Below are positions 40,458-47,956 of a stretch of DNA of 64,000 nt, one piece after another. A model generated the notes under the pieces. It did not search any database, had not been told where the DNA came from, and saw nothing but the letters and a program-made list of their open reading frames with translations. Where the stretch lies: contig CAVOHR010000003.1 of NCBI GenBank assembly GCA_963695835.1, positions 186,001-250,000 of the forward strand, read 5' to 3'. Origin of the DNA: VRUE01 sp963695835 (lineage in GTDB: Bacteria > Actinomycetota > Thermoleophilia > Solirubrobacterales > 70-9). The position numbers and the translations under genes were made by a program. Each line of letters begins with the position of its first letter. The stretch's first letter is position 1.

Positions 40458-41093
40458 ATGGTCATCGCCATCGACGGCCCCGCCGGGGCCGGCAAGTCGA
40501 GTGTCGCCCGCGCCGTCGCCGAGCAGCTCGGCTTCACCTACCTCGACTCCGGGGCGATGTACCGCTGCCTGGCGCTGGCCGCGCTCGAGGCGGGCGCCGG
40601 CCTCGCCGACGGCGAGGCGCTCGGCCGGCTGGCGGACGGGCTGGAGATCGACCTGCGCGGCGACCGGGTCGAGCTGGACGGCCGCGACGTGGGCGCGACG
40701 ATCCGCGAGCCGCGGGTCACCGAGGCCGCCTCGCGCGTCTCCGTCCACCCGCCGGTGCGGGTGGCGATGGTGGCGCGGCAGCGGGCGATGATCGCCGCCG
40801 GCCGCTACGTCGCCGAGGGCCGCGACATCGGCACCGTGGTCAGCCCCGACGCGCCGCTCAAGGTCTTCCTCACCGCGAGCGCCGAGGAGCGCGCGAGGCG
40901 CCGCGCCGCGCAGTCCGGCGAGGACGAGGCGGCGGTCCTGGCCGCCCAGCACGAGCGCGACGGGCGCGACGAGGGCCGCGAGCACGGCGCCCTGCGCGCC
41001 GCGCCCGACGCGGTCGAGATCGACACCACCGACCTCTCCCTCGACGATGTCGTCGCCCGAGTCGTCGCCCTGGCCCACGAGAGAGGTCTGTGA
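40458..41093 (+). CDS. cmk: Cytidylate kinase
   Basis: A 211-residue CMP/dCMP kinase. The P-loop is AIDGPAGAGKSSVAR, followed by YLDSGAMYRCLAL, the CMP-binding VSVHPPVRVAM...RQRAMI and AEGRDIGTVVSPDA, and the lid ERARRRAAQ. It sits between aroA and der in the classical aroA-cmk-der order. Its stop codon lies inside the left arm of a perfect palindrome. Confidence 0.96.
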   Translation: MVIAIDGPAGAGKSSVARAVAEQLGFTYLDSGAMYRCLALAALEAGAGLADGEALGRLADGLEIDLRGDRVELDGRDVGATIREPRVTEAASRVSVHPPVRVAMVARQRAMIAAGRYVAEGRDIGTVVSPDAPLKVFLTASAEERARRRAAQSGEDEAAVLAAQHERDGRDEGREHGALRAAPDAVEIDTTDLSLDDVVARVVALAHERGL

Positions 41094-41130
41094 CGAGTTG
41101 TTGTCGCTATACGACAACAACTCGTCACAG
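41088..41130 (+). repeat. GCTAT-loop palindromic element spanning the cmk stop codon
   Basis: CTGTGACGAGTTGTTGTCG (41088-41106) and CGACAACAACTCGTCACAG (41112-41130) are perfect 19-bp arms around CTATA. The region around the loop, GTCGCTATACGAC, matches the gcvPA and ribD copies. It lies 14 nt before the der GTG. Confidence 0.88.
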
Positions 41131-41144
41131 GGGGGCGATTTCAC

Positions 41145-42461
41145 GTGAGCCGCCTGCCCACCGTCGCCGTGGTCGGCTTTCCCAACGTCGGCAAGAGCAC
41201 GCTGGTCAACCGCCTGGCCGGCGGGCGCGAGGCGGTGACCCACGCCGAGCCGGGCGTCACGCGCGACCGCAAGCGGGTGCGCTGCGAGTGGAACGGGCGC
41301 GCCTTCGAGCTGCTCGATACCGGCGGCATCGACCTCGAGGACGAGACCGAGCTGGCCGCCGACGTGCAGCGCCAGGCGCGGATCGCGATCGCCGAGGCGG
41401 ACCTGACGCTGCTGGTGGTCGACGGCCGCGCCGGCGTCCGCGCCGGCGACGCCGAGCTGGCGAAGACCCTGCGCGGGGCCGAGGCGCCGGTGCTGGTCGT
41501 CGTCAACAAGGTCGACCGCCCCGAGGACGAGCACCTGGCCGCCGAATTCCACAAGCTCGGCCTCGGCGAGCCGATCGGCGTCTCGGCCAGCCACGGGCTC
41601 GGCAGCGGCGACCTGCTCGACCGCGTCGTCGAGCTGCTGGGCGAGGCCCCGCAGCCGCCGCCCGGCGAGGAACCCGTCCACGTCGCCGTCGTCGGCCGCC
41701 CCAACGCCGGCAAGTCCTCGCTGGTCAACGCCTTCCTCGGGGCCGAGCGGGTGATCGTCTCCGAACGCGCCGGCACCACCCGCGACGCGATCGACACCGA
41801 GCTGGAGGTCGAAGGGCGGCCGGTCGTCCTGGTCGACACCGCCGGCCTGCGCCGCCGCTCCAAGGTCGCCGGCAGCGTCGATTACTACGCCCAGCTTCGC
41901 GCCGAGCTGGCGGTCGAGCGGGCCGACGTGGCGATCGTCGTCTGCGACGCCTCGGAGGGGATCACCGCCGAGGACCTGCGGGTCGCCGAGCTGGCAATGA
42001 AGGCCGGCTGCGCCGTGCTGCTGGCGCTCAACAAGTGGGACATCGGCGCGACCGACATCGACGACGCCCGCGCCCGGGTCGAGCGCAAGCTGCGCCTGCG
42101 CCCCGCCGTCGTCACCTGCTCGGCGCTGCGCGGCCGCAACGTCGCCCGGCTGCTGCCGCAGGCGCTCGAGCTGGCCGACCGCGCCGGAGAGCGGATCCCG
42201 ACGCCGGAGCTGAACCGCTTCGTCGCCGAGGTCGTCGCGACGACGCCGCCGCCGTCCCGTCGCGGGCGCCGGCTGCGCCTCTACTACGCGGCCCAGGTCG
42301 GCGAGCGGCCGCCGCGGATCGCGATCCAGGTCAACGACCGCCGCCTGATCGTCCGCGACTGGGCCTACCACCTGGAGAACCGGATGCGCGAGGCCTACGG
42401 GCTGGAGGGGGTACCGCTGGTTATCGACTACATCCCCCACACCGGTCAGCGACGCCGCTGA
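41145..42461 (+). CDS. der: Ribosome-associated GTPase Der (EngA)
   Basis: A 438-residue GTPase with two tandem G domains used in 50S assembly. G domain 1 has VVGFPNVGKSTLVNRL, TPGVTRD-like EPGVTRDRK, DTGGI and NKVD. G domain 2 has VVGRPNAGKSSLVNAF, AGTTRDAIDT, DTAGLRRRSKV and NKWD. A KH-like C-terminal domain with RIAIQVNDRRLI and YHLENRMREAYGLEG follows. The GTG start at 41145 has GGGGGG as Shine-Dalgarno, just after the palindromic element. Confidence 0.97.
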   Translation: MSRLPTVAVVGFPNVGKSTLVNRLAGGREAVTHAEPGVTRDRKRVRCEWNGRAFELLDTGGIDLEDETELAADVQRQARIAIAEADLTLLVVDGRAGVRAGDAELAKTLRGAEAPVLVVVNKVDRPEDEHLAAEFHKLGLGEPIGVSASHGLGSGDLLDRVVELLGEAPQPPPGEEPVHVAVVGRPNAGKSSLVNAFLGAERVIVSERAGTTRDAIDTELEVEGRPVVLVDTAGLRRRSKVAGSVDYYAQLRAELAVERADVAIVVCDASEGITAEDLRVAELAMKAGCAVLLALNKWDIGATDIDDARARVERKLRLRPAVVTCSALRGRNVARLLPQALELADRAGERIPTPELNRFVAEVVATTPPPSRRGRRLRLYYAAQVGERPPRIAIQVNDRRLIVRDWAYHLENRMREAYGLEGVPLVIDYIPHTGQRRR

Positions 42462-42473
42462 CGCACGCCCCGG

Positions 42474-42479
42474 TACGCT
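42474..42479 (+). promoter_or_regulatory. -10 box for leaderless metK transcript
   Basis: TACGCT lies 6 nt before ATG 42486; the 24-nt gap after der leaves no room for a SAM riboswitch. Confidence 0.6.
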
Positions 42480-42485
42480 TCCGCA

Positions 42486-43739
42486 ATGTCAACCACCCAG
42501 CCGCTCGCCGAAGGCGAGTACCTCTTCACTTCCGAGTCCGTCACCGAGGGCCACCCGGACAAGGTCTGCGACCAGATCTCCGACGCGATCCTCGACGCCG
42601 TGATGGCCGGCGACCCCGGGGGCCGGGTCGCCTGCGAGACCCTCGTCAACACCGGGATGGCGGTCGTCTCCGGCGAGATCTCGACCGACGTCCACCTCGA
42701 CGTGCCCGAGCTGGTCCGCGAGACGATCCGCGGGATCGGCTACAACCACGGCGACTACGGCTACAACTGCGACCACATCTCGGTCCTCGTCGCACTCGAC
42801 AAGCAGTCGCCCGACATCGCCCAGGGAGTCGACGTCTCGCACGAGACCCGCACCGGCTCGGTGACCGACGACGAACTGCTGCGGGCCGGGGCAGGCGACC
42901 AGGGAATGATGTTCGGCTACGCGACCGACGAGACCGAGGCGCTGATGCCGATGCCGATCCAGGTCGCCCACCGGCTGGCCGAGCGGCTCGCCGCGGTGCG
43001 CAAGGACGGCGCCCTCGATTACCTCGGCCCCGACGGCAAGACCCAGGTCACCGTGCGCTACGCCGACGGCCGCCCGGTGCGGGTCGAGAAGCTGCTGATC
43101 TCCACCCAGCACGCGGCCGGGGTCGACTCCCAGGAGACGATCAAGCCCGACCTCTGGCAACACGTGGTGATGCCGGTGCTCGCGGCCGAAGCGGCCGGGA
43201 TGTTCGACGAGGCCGAGCTGCGCGAGGGCTTCCTCGTCAACCCGACCGGCAAGTTCGTGATCGGCGGCCCGGCCGGCGACGCCGGCCTCACGGGCCGCAA
43301 GATCATCGTCGACACCTACGGCGGCATGGCCCGCCACGGCGGCGGCGCCTTCTCCGGCAAGGACCCCTCCAAGGTCGACCGCTCGGCCGCCTACGCGGCG
43401 CGGCACGTCGCCAAGAACGTCGTCGCCGCCGAGCTGGCGCAGCGCTGCGAGGTCCAGGTCGCCTACGCGATCGGCGTCGCCCACCCGGTCTCGCTGATGG
43501 TCGAGACCTTCGGCACCGGCGCCCTGCCCGACCGCGAGATCTCGCGCCTGGTCGAAGCCGAGTTCGACCTGCGGCCGGGCGCCTTCCGCCGCTACCTCGA
43601 CCTGCACCGGCCGATCTTCCAGAAGACCGCGGCATACGGCCACTTCGGCCGCGAGGACGAGGACTTCACCTGGGAGCGGACCGACCGCGCCGACGCCCTG
43701 CGCAAGGCAGCCGGCTCAGTGACGGCTGCGCCTGCCTAG
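42486..43739 (+). CDS. metK: S-adenosylmethionine synthetase
   Basis: A 417-residue SAM synthetase. It has FTSESVTEGHPDKVCDQISD (partly shown), the ATP-binding GAGDQGMMFGYATDET, the KTQVTVRY strand, PTGKFVIGGPAGDAGLTGRK (partly shown), YGGMARHGGGAFSGKDPSKV (partly shown) and AYAIGVAHP. The length is normal. The stop codon TAG (43737-43739) overlaps the first bases of the left arm of palindromic copy 4. Confidence 0.97.
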   Translation: MSTTQPLAEGEYLFTSESVTEGHPDKVCDQISDAILDAVMAGDPGGRVACETLVNTGMAVVSGEISTDVHLDVPELVRETIRGIGYNHGDYGYNCDHISVLVALDKQSPDIAQGVDVSHETRTGSVTDDELLRAGAGDQGMMFGYATDETEALMPMPIQVAHRLAERLAAVRKDGALDYLGPDGKTQVTVRYADGRPVRVEKLLISTQHAAGVDSQETIKPDLWQHVVMPVLAAEAAGMFDEAELREGFLVNPTGKFVIGGPAGDAGLTGRKIIVDTYGGMARHGGGAFSGKDPSKVDRSAAYAARHVAKNVVAAELAQRCEVQVAYAIGVAHPVSLMVETFGTGALPDREISRLVEAEFDLRPGAFRRYLDLHRPIFQKTAAYGHFGREDEDFTWERTDRADALRKAAGSVTAAPA

Positions 43740-43852
43740 AGCCCGCCCCGGCAGGGGTTTCGCTTAACTTTTTCCGAAGACAGGCTGCGGCCATCCGAGA
43801 TTGGATGCCCAGAAAAAGTACAAGACGCTCCACCCCTACCGGGGCGGGCTCT
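43738..43852 (+). repeat. 115-bp palindromic 3'-end element, copy 4 (metK/PH-domain convergent)
   Basis: The outer arms AGAGCCCGCCCCGGCAGGGG (43738-43757) and 43833-43852 pair at 19 of 20 positions. The core is AACTTTTTCCGAAGACAG...AGAAAAAGTACAAG. The GACAG/CTGTC mini-stem is replaced by CATCC/GGATG. The arms contain the stop codons of both convergent genes. Confidence 0.9.
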
Positions 43853-44357
43853 GGTCGGGTGGCTGTGCGACACCAAGGCCGTGATCCCCGGCGGCACCGG
43901 CGCCCGTCGCTTTGTCGACAGCTTGGACTACTTGCTCCGGGTCGGCAACGCCGACGAAGACGAAGTCGTAGTCATCGGTCGCGGCGGTGTCGAAGTCGAC
44001 GTCGCCGATCTGCATGATCCGCTGGTAGACCGACTGGCGGTAGTTGACGTTCTGGACGCGCTCCAGGCGGGTCTCCTGGATCTCCCGCGAGACCATGCCG
44101 CGCTTGATGTTGAGCCGGCGGTCGGTGATCGTGTAGGTGGTCGCGACGCGCCTGAGGAAGCCGGCGAGGACGGTGGCCGCGATCACCGCCAGGACGATCA
44201 GGAAGACGGTCACCGCCCCGGCTCCGACCAGCTTGGCGACCGCTCCGGCGACGGCGGCGATCAGGACGCCTTTCAAATAGAAGCCGAGGATCGCCCGCCA
44301 CGACGGGTGCCCCCGGAAGATCACCCGCTCGCCCGGGCTGAGGTTGAGACTGGCCAT
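43836..44357 (-). CDS. PH-domain (YdbS/DUF304-like) membrane protein
   Basis: A 173-residue protein with the N-terminal pattern LSPGERVIFRGHPSWRA, two close membrane helices (about 20-62, FYLKGVLIAAVAGAVAKLV and VFLIVLAVIAATVLAG) and a bacterial PH domain. The PH domain has TTYTITDRRLNIKRGMVSRE (partly shown), IQETRLERVQNVNYRQSVYQ (partly shown) and GDVDFDTAATDDYDF. This is the bPH2 arrangement of many uncharacterised actinobacterial proteins; the function is unknown. Its last codons and TAG stop lie in the right arm of palindromic copy 4. The start is divergent from priA. Confidence 0.85.
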   Translation of the reverse strand: MASLNLSPGERVIFRGHPSWRAILGFYLKGVLIAAVAGAVAKLVGAGAVTVFLIVLAVIAATVLAGFLRRVATTYTITDRRLNIKRGMVSREIQETRLERVQNVNYRQSVYQRIMQIGDVDFDTAATDDYDFVFVGVADPEQVVQAVDKATGAGAAGDHGLGVAQPPDQSPPR

Positions 44358-44398
44358 CGCTACGACGTGAGGATACCCGCGCCGTCCGCGCCTCTCCA

Positions 44399-44404
44399 TA
44401 CCTT
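44399..44404 (+). promoter_or_regulatory. -10 box for leaderless priA transcript
   Basis: TACCTT lies 6 nt before GTG 44411 in the short divergent space between the PH-domain gene and priA. Confidence 0.5.
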
Positions 44405-44410
44405 CCGCGG

Positions 44411-46384
44411 GTGATCGCCAAGGTCGAGCCGCTGACCACGGCCCGCGCGCTGCGCGGCCCCTTCGACTACCGCCTGCCGGCCGAGATGGCCGGGGTCGGG
44501 GTCGGCAGCGTCGTCCGGGTGCCGTTCGGGCGGCGCCGCACGCTGGGCGTGGTCGTCGGCCTCGCCGAGACCTCCGAGCTGCCGCCGGAGAAGCTCGCCG
44601 AGCCGCTGGAGGCGCTCGAGGCCGGCGTCCCGGCCGAACTGGTCCGACTGGCCCTCTGGGTCGCCCGCGAGTACTGCTCGACGCCGTCGCGCGGTCTGCG
44701 GCTGGTCCTACCCGCCAACGCCGGCGTCCGCAAGCGGCGCGCGCGGCCACGGGTCGAGCACCCCGCGATCGGCGAGCCGCCCGCCGCCCACCCCGCGCTG
44801 CTGCCGGAGCAGGAGCACGCCGTCGGGCGGGTCGTCGCCGCGCTCGACGGCGAGGCCGGGGCGCCGCGCAGCCTGCTGCTGCACGGGGTGACCGGCTCGG
44901 GCAAGACCGAGGTCTACCTGGCCGCGGTCGAGGCGGCGCTGGCCCGCGGCCGCGGTGCGATCGTGCTCGTGCCGGAGATCGCCCTGGCGCCGCAGGCGGT
45001 GGCGCGCTTCCAGGCGCGGCTCGGCGACCGGATCGCGGTGCTGCACTCGGCCCTGACGCAGGGCCAGCGCTACGACGAGTGGCGGCGCCTGCGCGACGGC
45101 GCCGCGAGCGTCTGCGTCGGCCCGCGCTCGGCCGTCTTCGCCCCCGTCCACGACCTCGGCCTGATCGTGATCGACGAGGAGCACGATCCCTCCTACAAGC
45201 AGGAGGGCGACCCCTGCTACGACGCCCGCACCGTCGCCCGCCGGCGCGCCGCCGAGTGCGGCGCCGCGCTGCTCGCCGGCACCGCGACGCCGCGGCCGGA
45301 GTCGTGGCTGGAGCTGCCGCGGGTCGAGCTGCCGCGCCGCGTCGACGGCCGCCCGATGCCGCCGGTCGCGGTGCTCGACATGCGCGGCGCCGACCCGCGC
45401 TCGGGCCCGCTGCACCCCAACACCTGGGCGGCGCTGGAGGGGGTGCGCCGGGCCGGCGCCAAGGCGATCGTGATGGTCAACCGGCGCGGCTTCGCCCCCT
45501 GGCTGACCTGCCGCTCCTGCGGCCGCCACTGGGGCTGTCCCAACTGCGACGTCTCGCTGATCGTCCACCGCCGCGCCGGCCGTCTCGTCTGCCACCACTG
45601 CGCCCATGCCGAGCCGCTGCCGCGCGCCTGCCCGGACTGCGACTCGACCACCCTCTCGCAGGCCGGGGCCGGCACCGAGCAGGTCGAGGCGCTGCTGGCG
45701 GAACGGCTCGGCCCGATGCCGGTCTTCCGGCTCGACTCCGACGTCGCCGCCGGCCGCGGCGCCCACGGCCGCATCCTCGCCGCCTTCGACGCGGCCGGGA
45801 GCGGCGTCCTGGTCGGCACCCAGATGGTCGCCAAGGGCCACGACTTCCCGCAGGTGACGCTGAGCGCGATCGTCGACGCCGACGCGACCCTGCGCTTCCC
45901 CGACTTCCGCGCCGGCGAGCGCACCTTCGCGATGGTCACCCAGCTCGCCGGCCGCAGTGGCCGCGGCGAGGCGGGGGGGAAGGTGGTCGTCCAGACGCTG
46001 GCCCCGGGCGCTGCGAGCATCGGCCACGCCGCCGCCCACGACTCGGCCGGCTTCCTCGCCGGCGAGATCGAGCGCCGCCGCGCGCTCCGCTACCCGCCCT
46101 TCTCCCACCTGGTGCGGGTGGTGCTGAAGGCGGAGTCCGAGACCCGCCTGGACGGGGCGGCTGCGAAGCTCGCGGCGCTGCTCCGCGACACCCTCCCCGG
46201 CGATGCCGACCTGCTCGGGCCGGCGCCGATGTTCCGCGTCCGCAACCGCCACCGCCGCCGTTTGCTGGTCAAGTCCGGCGACCGCGACGGCGCGGTCGCC
46301 GCGATCGGCGACGCGGTCGAGCGCCTCGCCGCCGACCGCTCGCTCAAGGACGTGGCGATCGGCGTCGACGTCGACCCCCAGTAG
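44411..46384 (+). CDS. priA: Primosomal protein N' (replication restart helicase PriA)
   Basis: A 657-residue superfamily 2 helicase that reloads the replisome at stalled forks. An N-terminal 3'-DNA-binding domain (FDYRLPAEM, VPFGRRRTLGVVVG) is followed by helicase motif I HGVTGSGKTEVYL, motif II DEEHDPSYKQEG, the zinc-binding cysteines CRSCGRHWGCPNCD, CHHC and CPDC, and motifs V-VI GTQMVAKGHDFPQVTL, TQLAGRSGRGEAGG. All expected motifs and zinc ligands are present, unlike the degenerate PriA of some actinobacteria. Confidence 0.96.
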   Translation: MIAKVEPLTTARALRGPFDYRLPAEMAGVGVGSVVRVPFGRRRTLGVVVGLAETSELPPEKLAEPLEALEAGVPAELVRLALWVAREYCSTPSRGLRLVLPANAGVRKRRARPRVEHPAIGEPPAAHPALLPEQEHAVGRVVAALDGEAGAPRSLLLHGVTGSGKTEVYLAAVEAALARGRGAIVLVPEIALAPQAVARFQARLGDRIAVLHSALTQGQRYDEWRRLRDGAASVCVGPRSAVFAPVHDLGLIVIDEEHDPSYKQEGDPCYDARTVARRRAAECGAALLAGTATPRPESWLELPRVELPRRVDGRPMPPVAVLDMRGADPRSGPLHPNTWAALEGVRRAGAKAIVMVNRRGFAPWLTCRSCGRHWGCPNCDVSLIVHRRAGRLVCHHCAHAEPLPRACPDCDSTTLSQAGAGTEQVEALLAERLGPMPVFRLDSDVAAGRGAHGRILAAFDAAGSGVLVGTQMVAKGHDFPQVTLSAIVDADATLRFPDFRAGERTFAMVTQLAGRSGRGEAGGKVVVQTLAPGAASIGHAAAHDSAGFLAGEIERRRALRYPPFSHLVRVVLKAESETRLDGAAAKLAALLRDTLPGDADLLGPAPMFRVRNRHRRRLLVKSGDRDGAVAAIGDAVERLAADRSLKDVAIGVDVDPQ

Positions 46385-46399
46385 GGCTGAGCCGATCCA

Positions 46400-46405
46400 T
46401 ACAAT
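46400..46405 (+). promoter_or_regulatory. -10 box for leaderless def transcript
   Basis: TACAAT, nearly consensus, lies 7 nt before ATG 46413. Confidence 0.6.
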
Positions 46406-46412
46406 CGATCCG

Positions 46413-47054
46413 ATGAGCGATGAGGGTGCCGTCGAGGCCGGAAGCGAGCGCGAGGAGCTGGAAGCGGAGCTGCTCGCGCGGCGCGAAGCGGCGCTGGCGC
46501 AGGTGGTCAAGTTCGGCGACCCGGTGCTGAAGAGCAGGGCCTCGCCGGTCTCCGACTTCGGACCCCAGCTGCGGGCCGAGGTCGAGCGGATGATCGCGAT
46601 CATGCGCGACGGGATGGGGGTCGGGCTGGCCGCCACCCAGCTCGGCGTATTGCGCCGGGTGCTCGTCTTCCAGGCCGGTTCCGACAGCCCGCCGAGCGGC
46701 CTGGTCAACCCCTCGGTCGAGTGGCTCTCCGAGGACGCGGTGGTCGCCGAAGAGGGCTGCCTCAGCCTGCCGCGGGTGGCGATGGAGGTCGAGCGGCCGC
46801 TGCACGCCCGGATCGCCGGCCTCGACGTCGAGGGCGAGTCGCTGACGATCGAGGCCTCCGGGCTCGAGGCGCGGGTGCTCCAGCACGAGATCGACCACCT
46901 CGACGGGGTGTTGATCCTCGACCGGGCGCCGCGCGAGCAGCGCAAGGCGGCGCTGCGGGCGCTGCGCGAAGGCGGCAGCTACGCGCCGGCCGCCGAGGAC
47001 GGCGAGGCGGCAGACGGCGAAGAGCACCACCGCGAGCCGCGCGCCGACGCGTGA
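46413..47054 (+). CDS. def: Peptide deformylase
   Basis: A 213-residue metalloenzyme removing the N-formyl group from nascent proteins. The three motifs are GVGLAATQLG, EEGCLSLP (metal Cys) and QHEIDHLDG (metal His pair and catalytic Glu). It has a 30-residue acidic N-terminal extension (EREELEAELLARREAAL) and a 25-residue acidic C-terminal tail. ATG 46413 follows a near-consensus -10 by 7 nt. It overlaps fmt by 4 nt. Confidence 0.96.
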   Translation: MSDEGAVEAGSEREELEAELLARREAALAQVVKFGDPVLKSRASPVSDFGPQLRAEVERMIAIMRDGMGVGLAATQLGVLRRVLVFQAGSDSPPSGLVNPSVEWLSEDAVVAEEGCLSLPRVAMEVERPLHARIAGLDVEGESLTIEASGLEARVLQHEIDHLDGVLILDRAPREQRKAALRALREGGSYAPAAEDGEAADGEEHHREPRADA

Positions 47055-47956
47055 GGACCGCCTACCTCGGCACCTCTGGCTTCGCCGCCACGGTCCTTGA
47101 GCGGCTCGCCGGCTCCGCGCACCGGCCGGCGCTGGTCGTCACCCCGCCCGACCGCCCGCGCGGCCGCGGCCGCCGCGACGGCGCCCCGCCCGTGGCCGCG
47201 GCCGCGGCCGAGCTGGGGATCGAGCTGCTGCAAGCCGAGCGCGTCAACGACGAGGCGGCGCTGGAGGCGATCCGCGCCGCCCGCCCCGAGGCGATCGGGG
47301 TCTGCGCCTTCGGCCAGCTGATCCGCGAGCCGCTGCTCTCCGAGTGGCCGCTGCTCAACGTCCACCCCTCGCTGCTGCCGCGCTGGCGCGGCGCGGCGCC
47401 GATCGAGCGGGCGATCATCGCCGGCGACGAGCGCACCGGCGTCTGCGTGATGCGGGTCACCGCAGGCCTCGACTCCGGCCCGGTCGCCCTGCGCGAGGAG
47501 GTGCGGATCGGCCCGGAGGACGACTTCGAGAGCCTCTCGGAGCGCCTCGCCGCGATCGGTGGTGAGCTGCTGGTGCGGGCATTCGACCTGCAGCAGGCGG
47601 GGCGGCTCGAGCTCGCCGAGCAGGACGACGCCGGGGCGACCTACGCGGAGAAGATCGATCCGGCCGAGCGGCGCCTCGACCCCGCCCGGCCGGCTGCGGA
47701 GCTTGCCCGTATCGTTCGCGCCCTGACCCCGCACGTCGGCGCCTACCTCGAGCTCGGCGACGGCGAGCGACTCGGCGTGCGCCGCGCCCGCGCGGTCGAC
47801 GTCGGCGTCAAGCAGGGGGGGCTCAAGTCGGAGTGGGGGGCGCTGCTGCTCGGCTGCGGCCGCGGCGCCCTGCGGCTCGAGGTCGTCCAGCCGGCCGGCG
47901 GCAGGCCGATGGCCGCCGACGCCTACCTGCGCGGCCACTCCGTGCCGGCGCTGTGA
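47051..47956 (+). CDS. fmt: Methionyl-tRNA formyltransferase
   Basis: A 301-residue enzyme that formylates initiator Met-tRNA. It has YLGTSGFAATVLERL, TPPDRPRGRGRR, the catalytic NVHPSLLPRWRGAAPIERAI (partly shown) with Asn-His-Ser...Asp chemistry in MRVTAGLDSGPV, and a C-terminal OB-like domain. Coupled to def and rsmB by GTGA overlaps; this def-fmt-rsmB order is common. Confidence 0.96.
   Translation: MRTAYLGTSGFAATVLERLAGSAHRPALVVTPPDRPRGRGRRDGAPPVAAAAAELGIELLQAERVNDEAALEAIRAARPEAIGVCAFGQLIREPLLSEWPLLNVHPSLLPRWRGAAPIERAIIAGDERTGVCVMRVTAGLDSGPVALREEVRIGPEDDFESLSERLAAIGGELLVRAFDLQQAGRLELAEQDDAGATYAEKIDPAERRLDPARPAAELARIVRALTPHVGAYLELGDGERLGVRRARAVDVGVKQGGLKSEWGALLLGCGRGALRLEVVQPAGGRPMAADAYLRGHSVPAL

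Noticed and set aside
42462..42485. Possible SAM riboswitch before metK
   Set aside because: Only 24 nt between der and metK, and a leaderless -10 box occupies it.
38297..44017. A 1,906-codon open frame on the plus strand
   Set aside because: It runs out of frame through tyrA, aroA, cmk, der and metK, is Arg/Pro-rich low complexity and has no domains; it is an effect of high GC.
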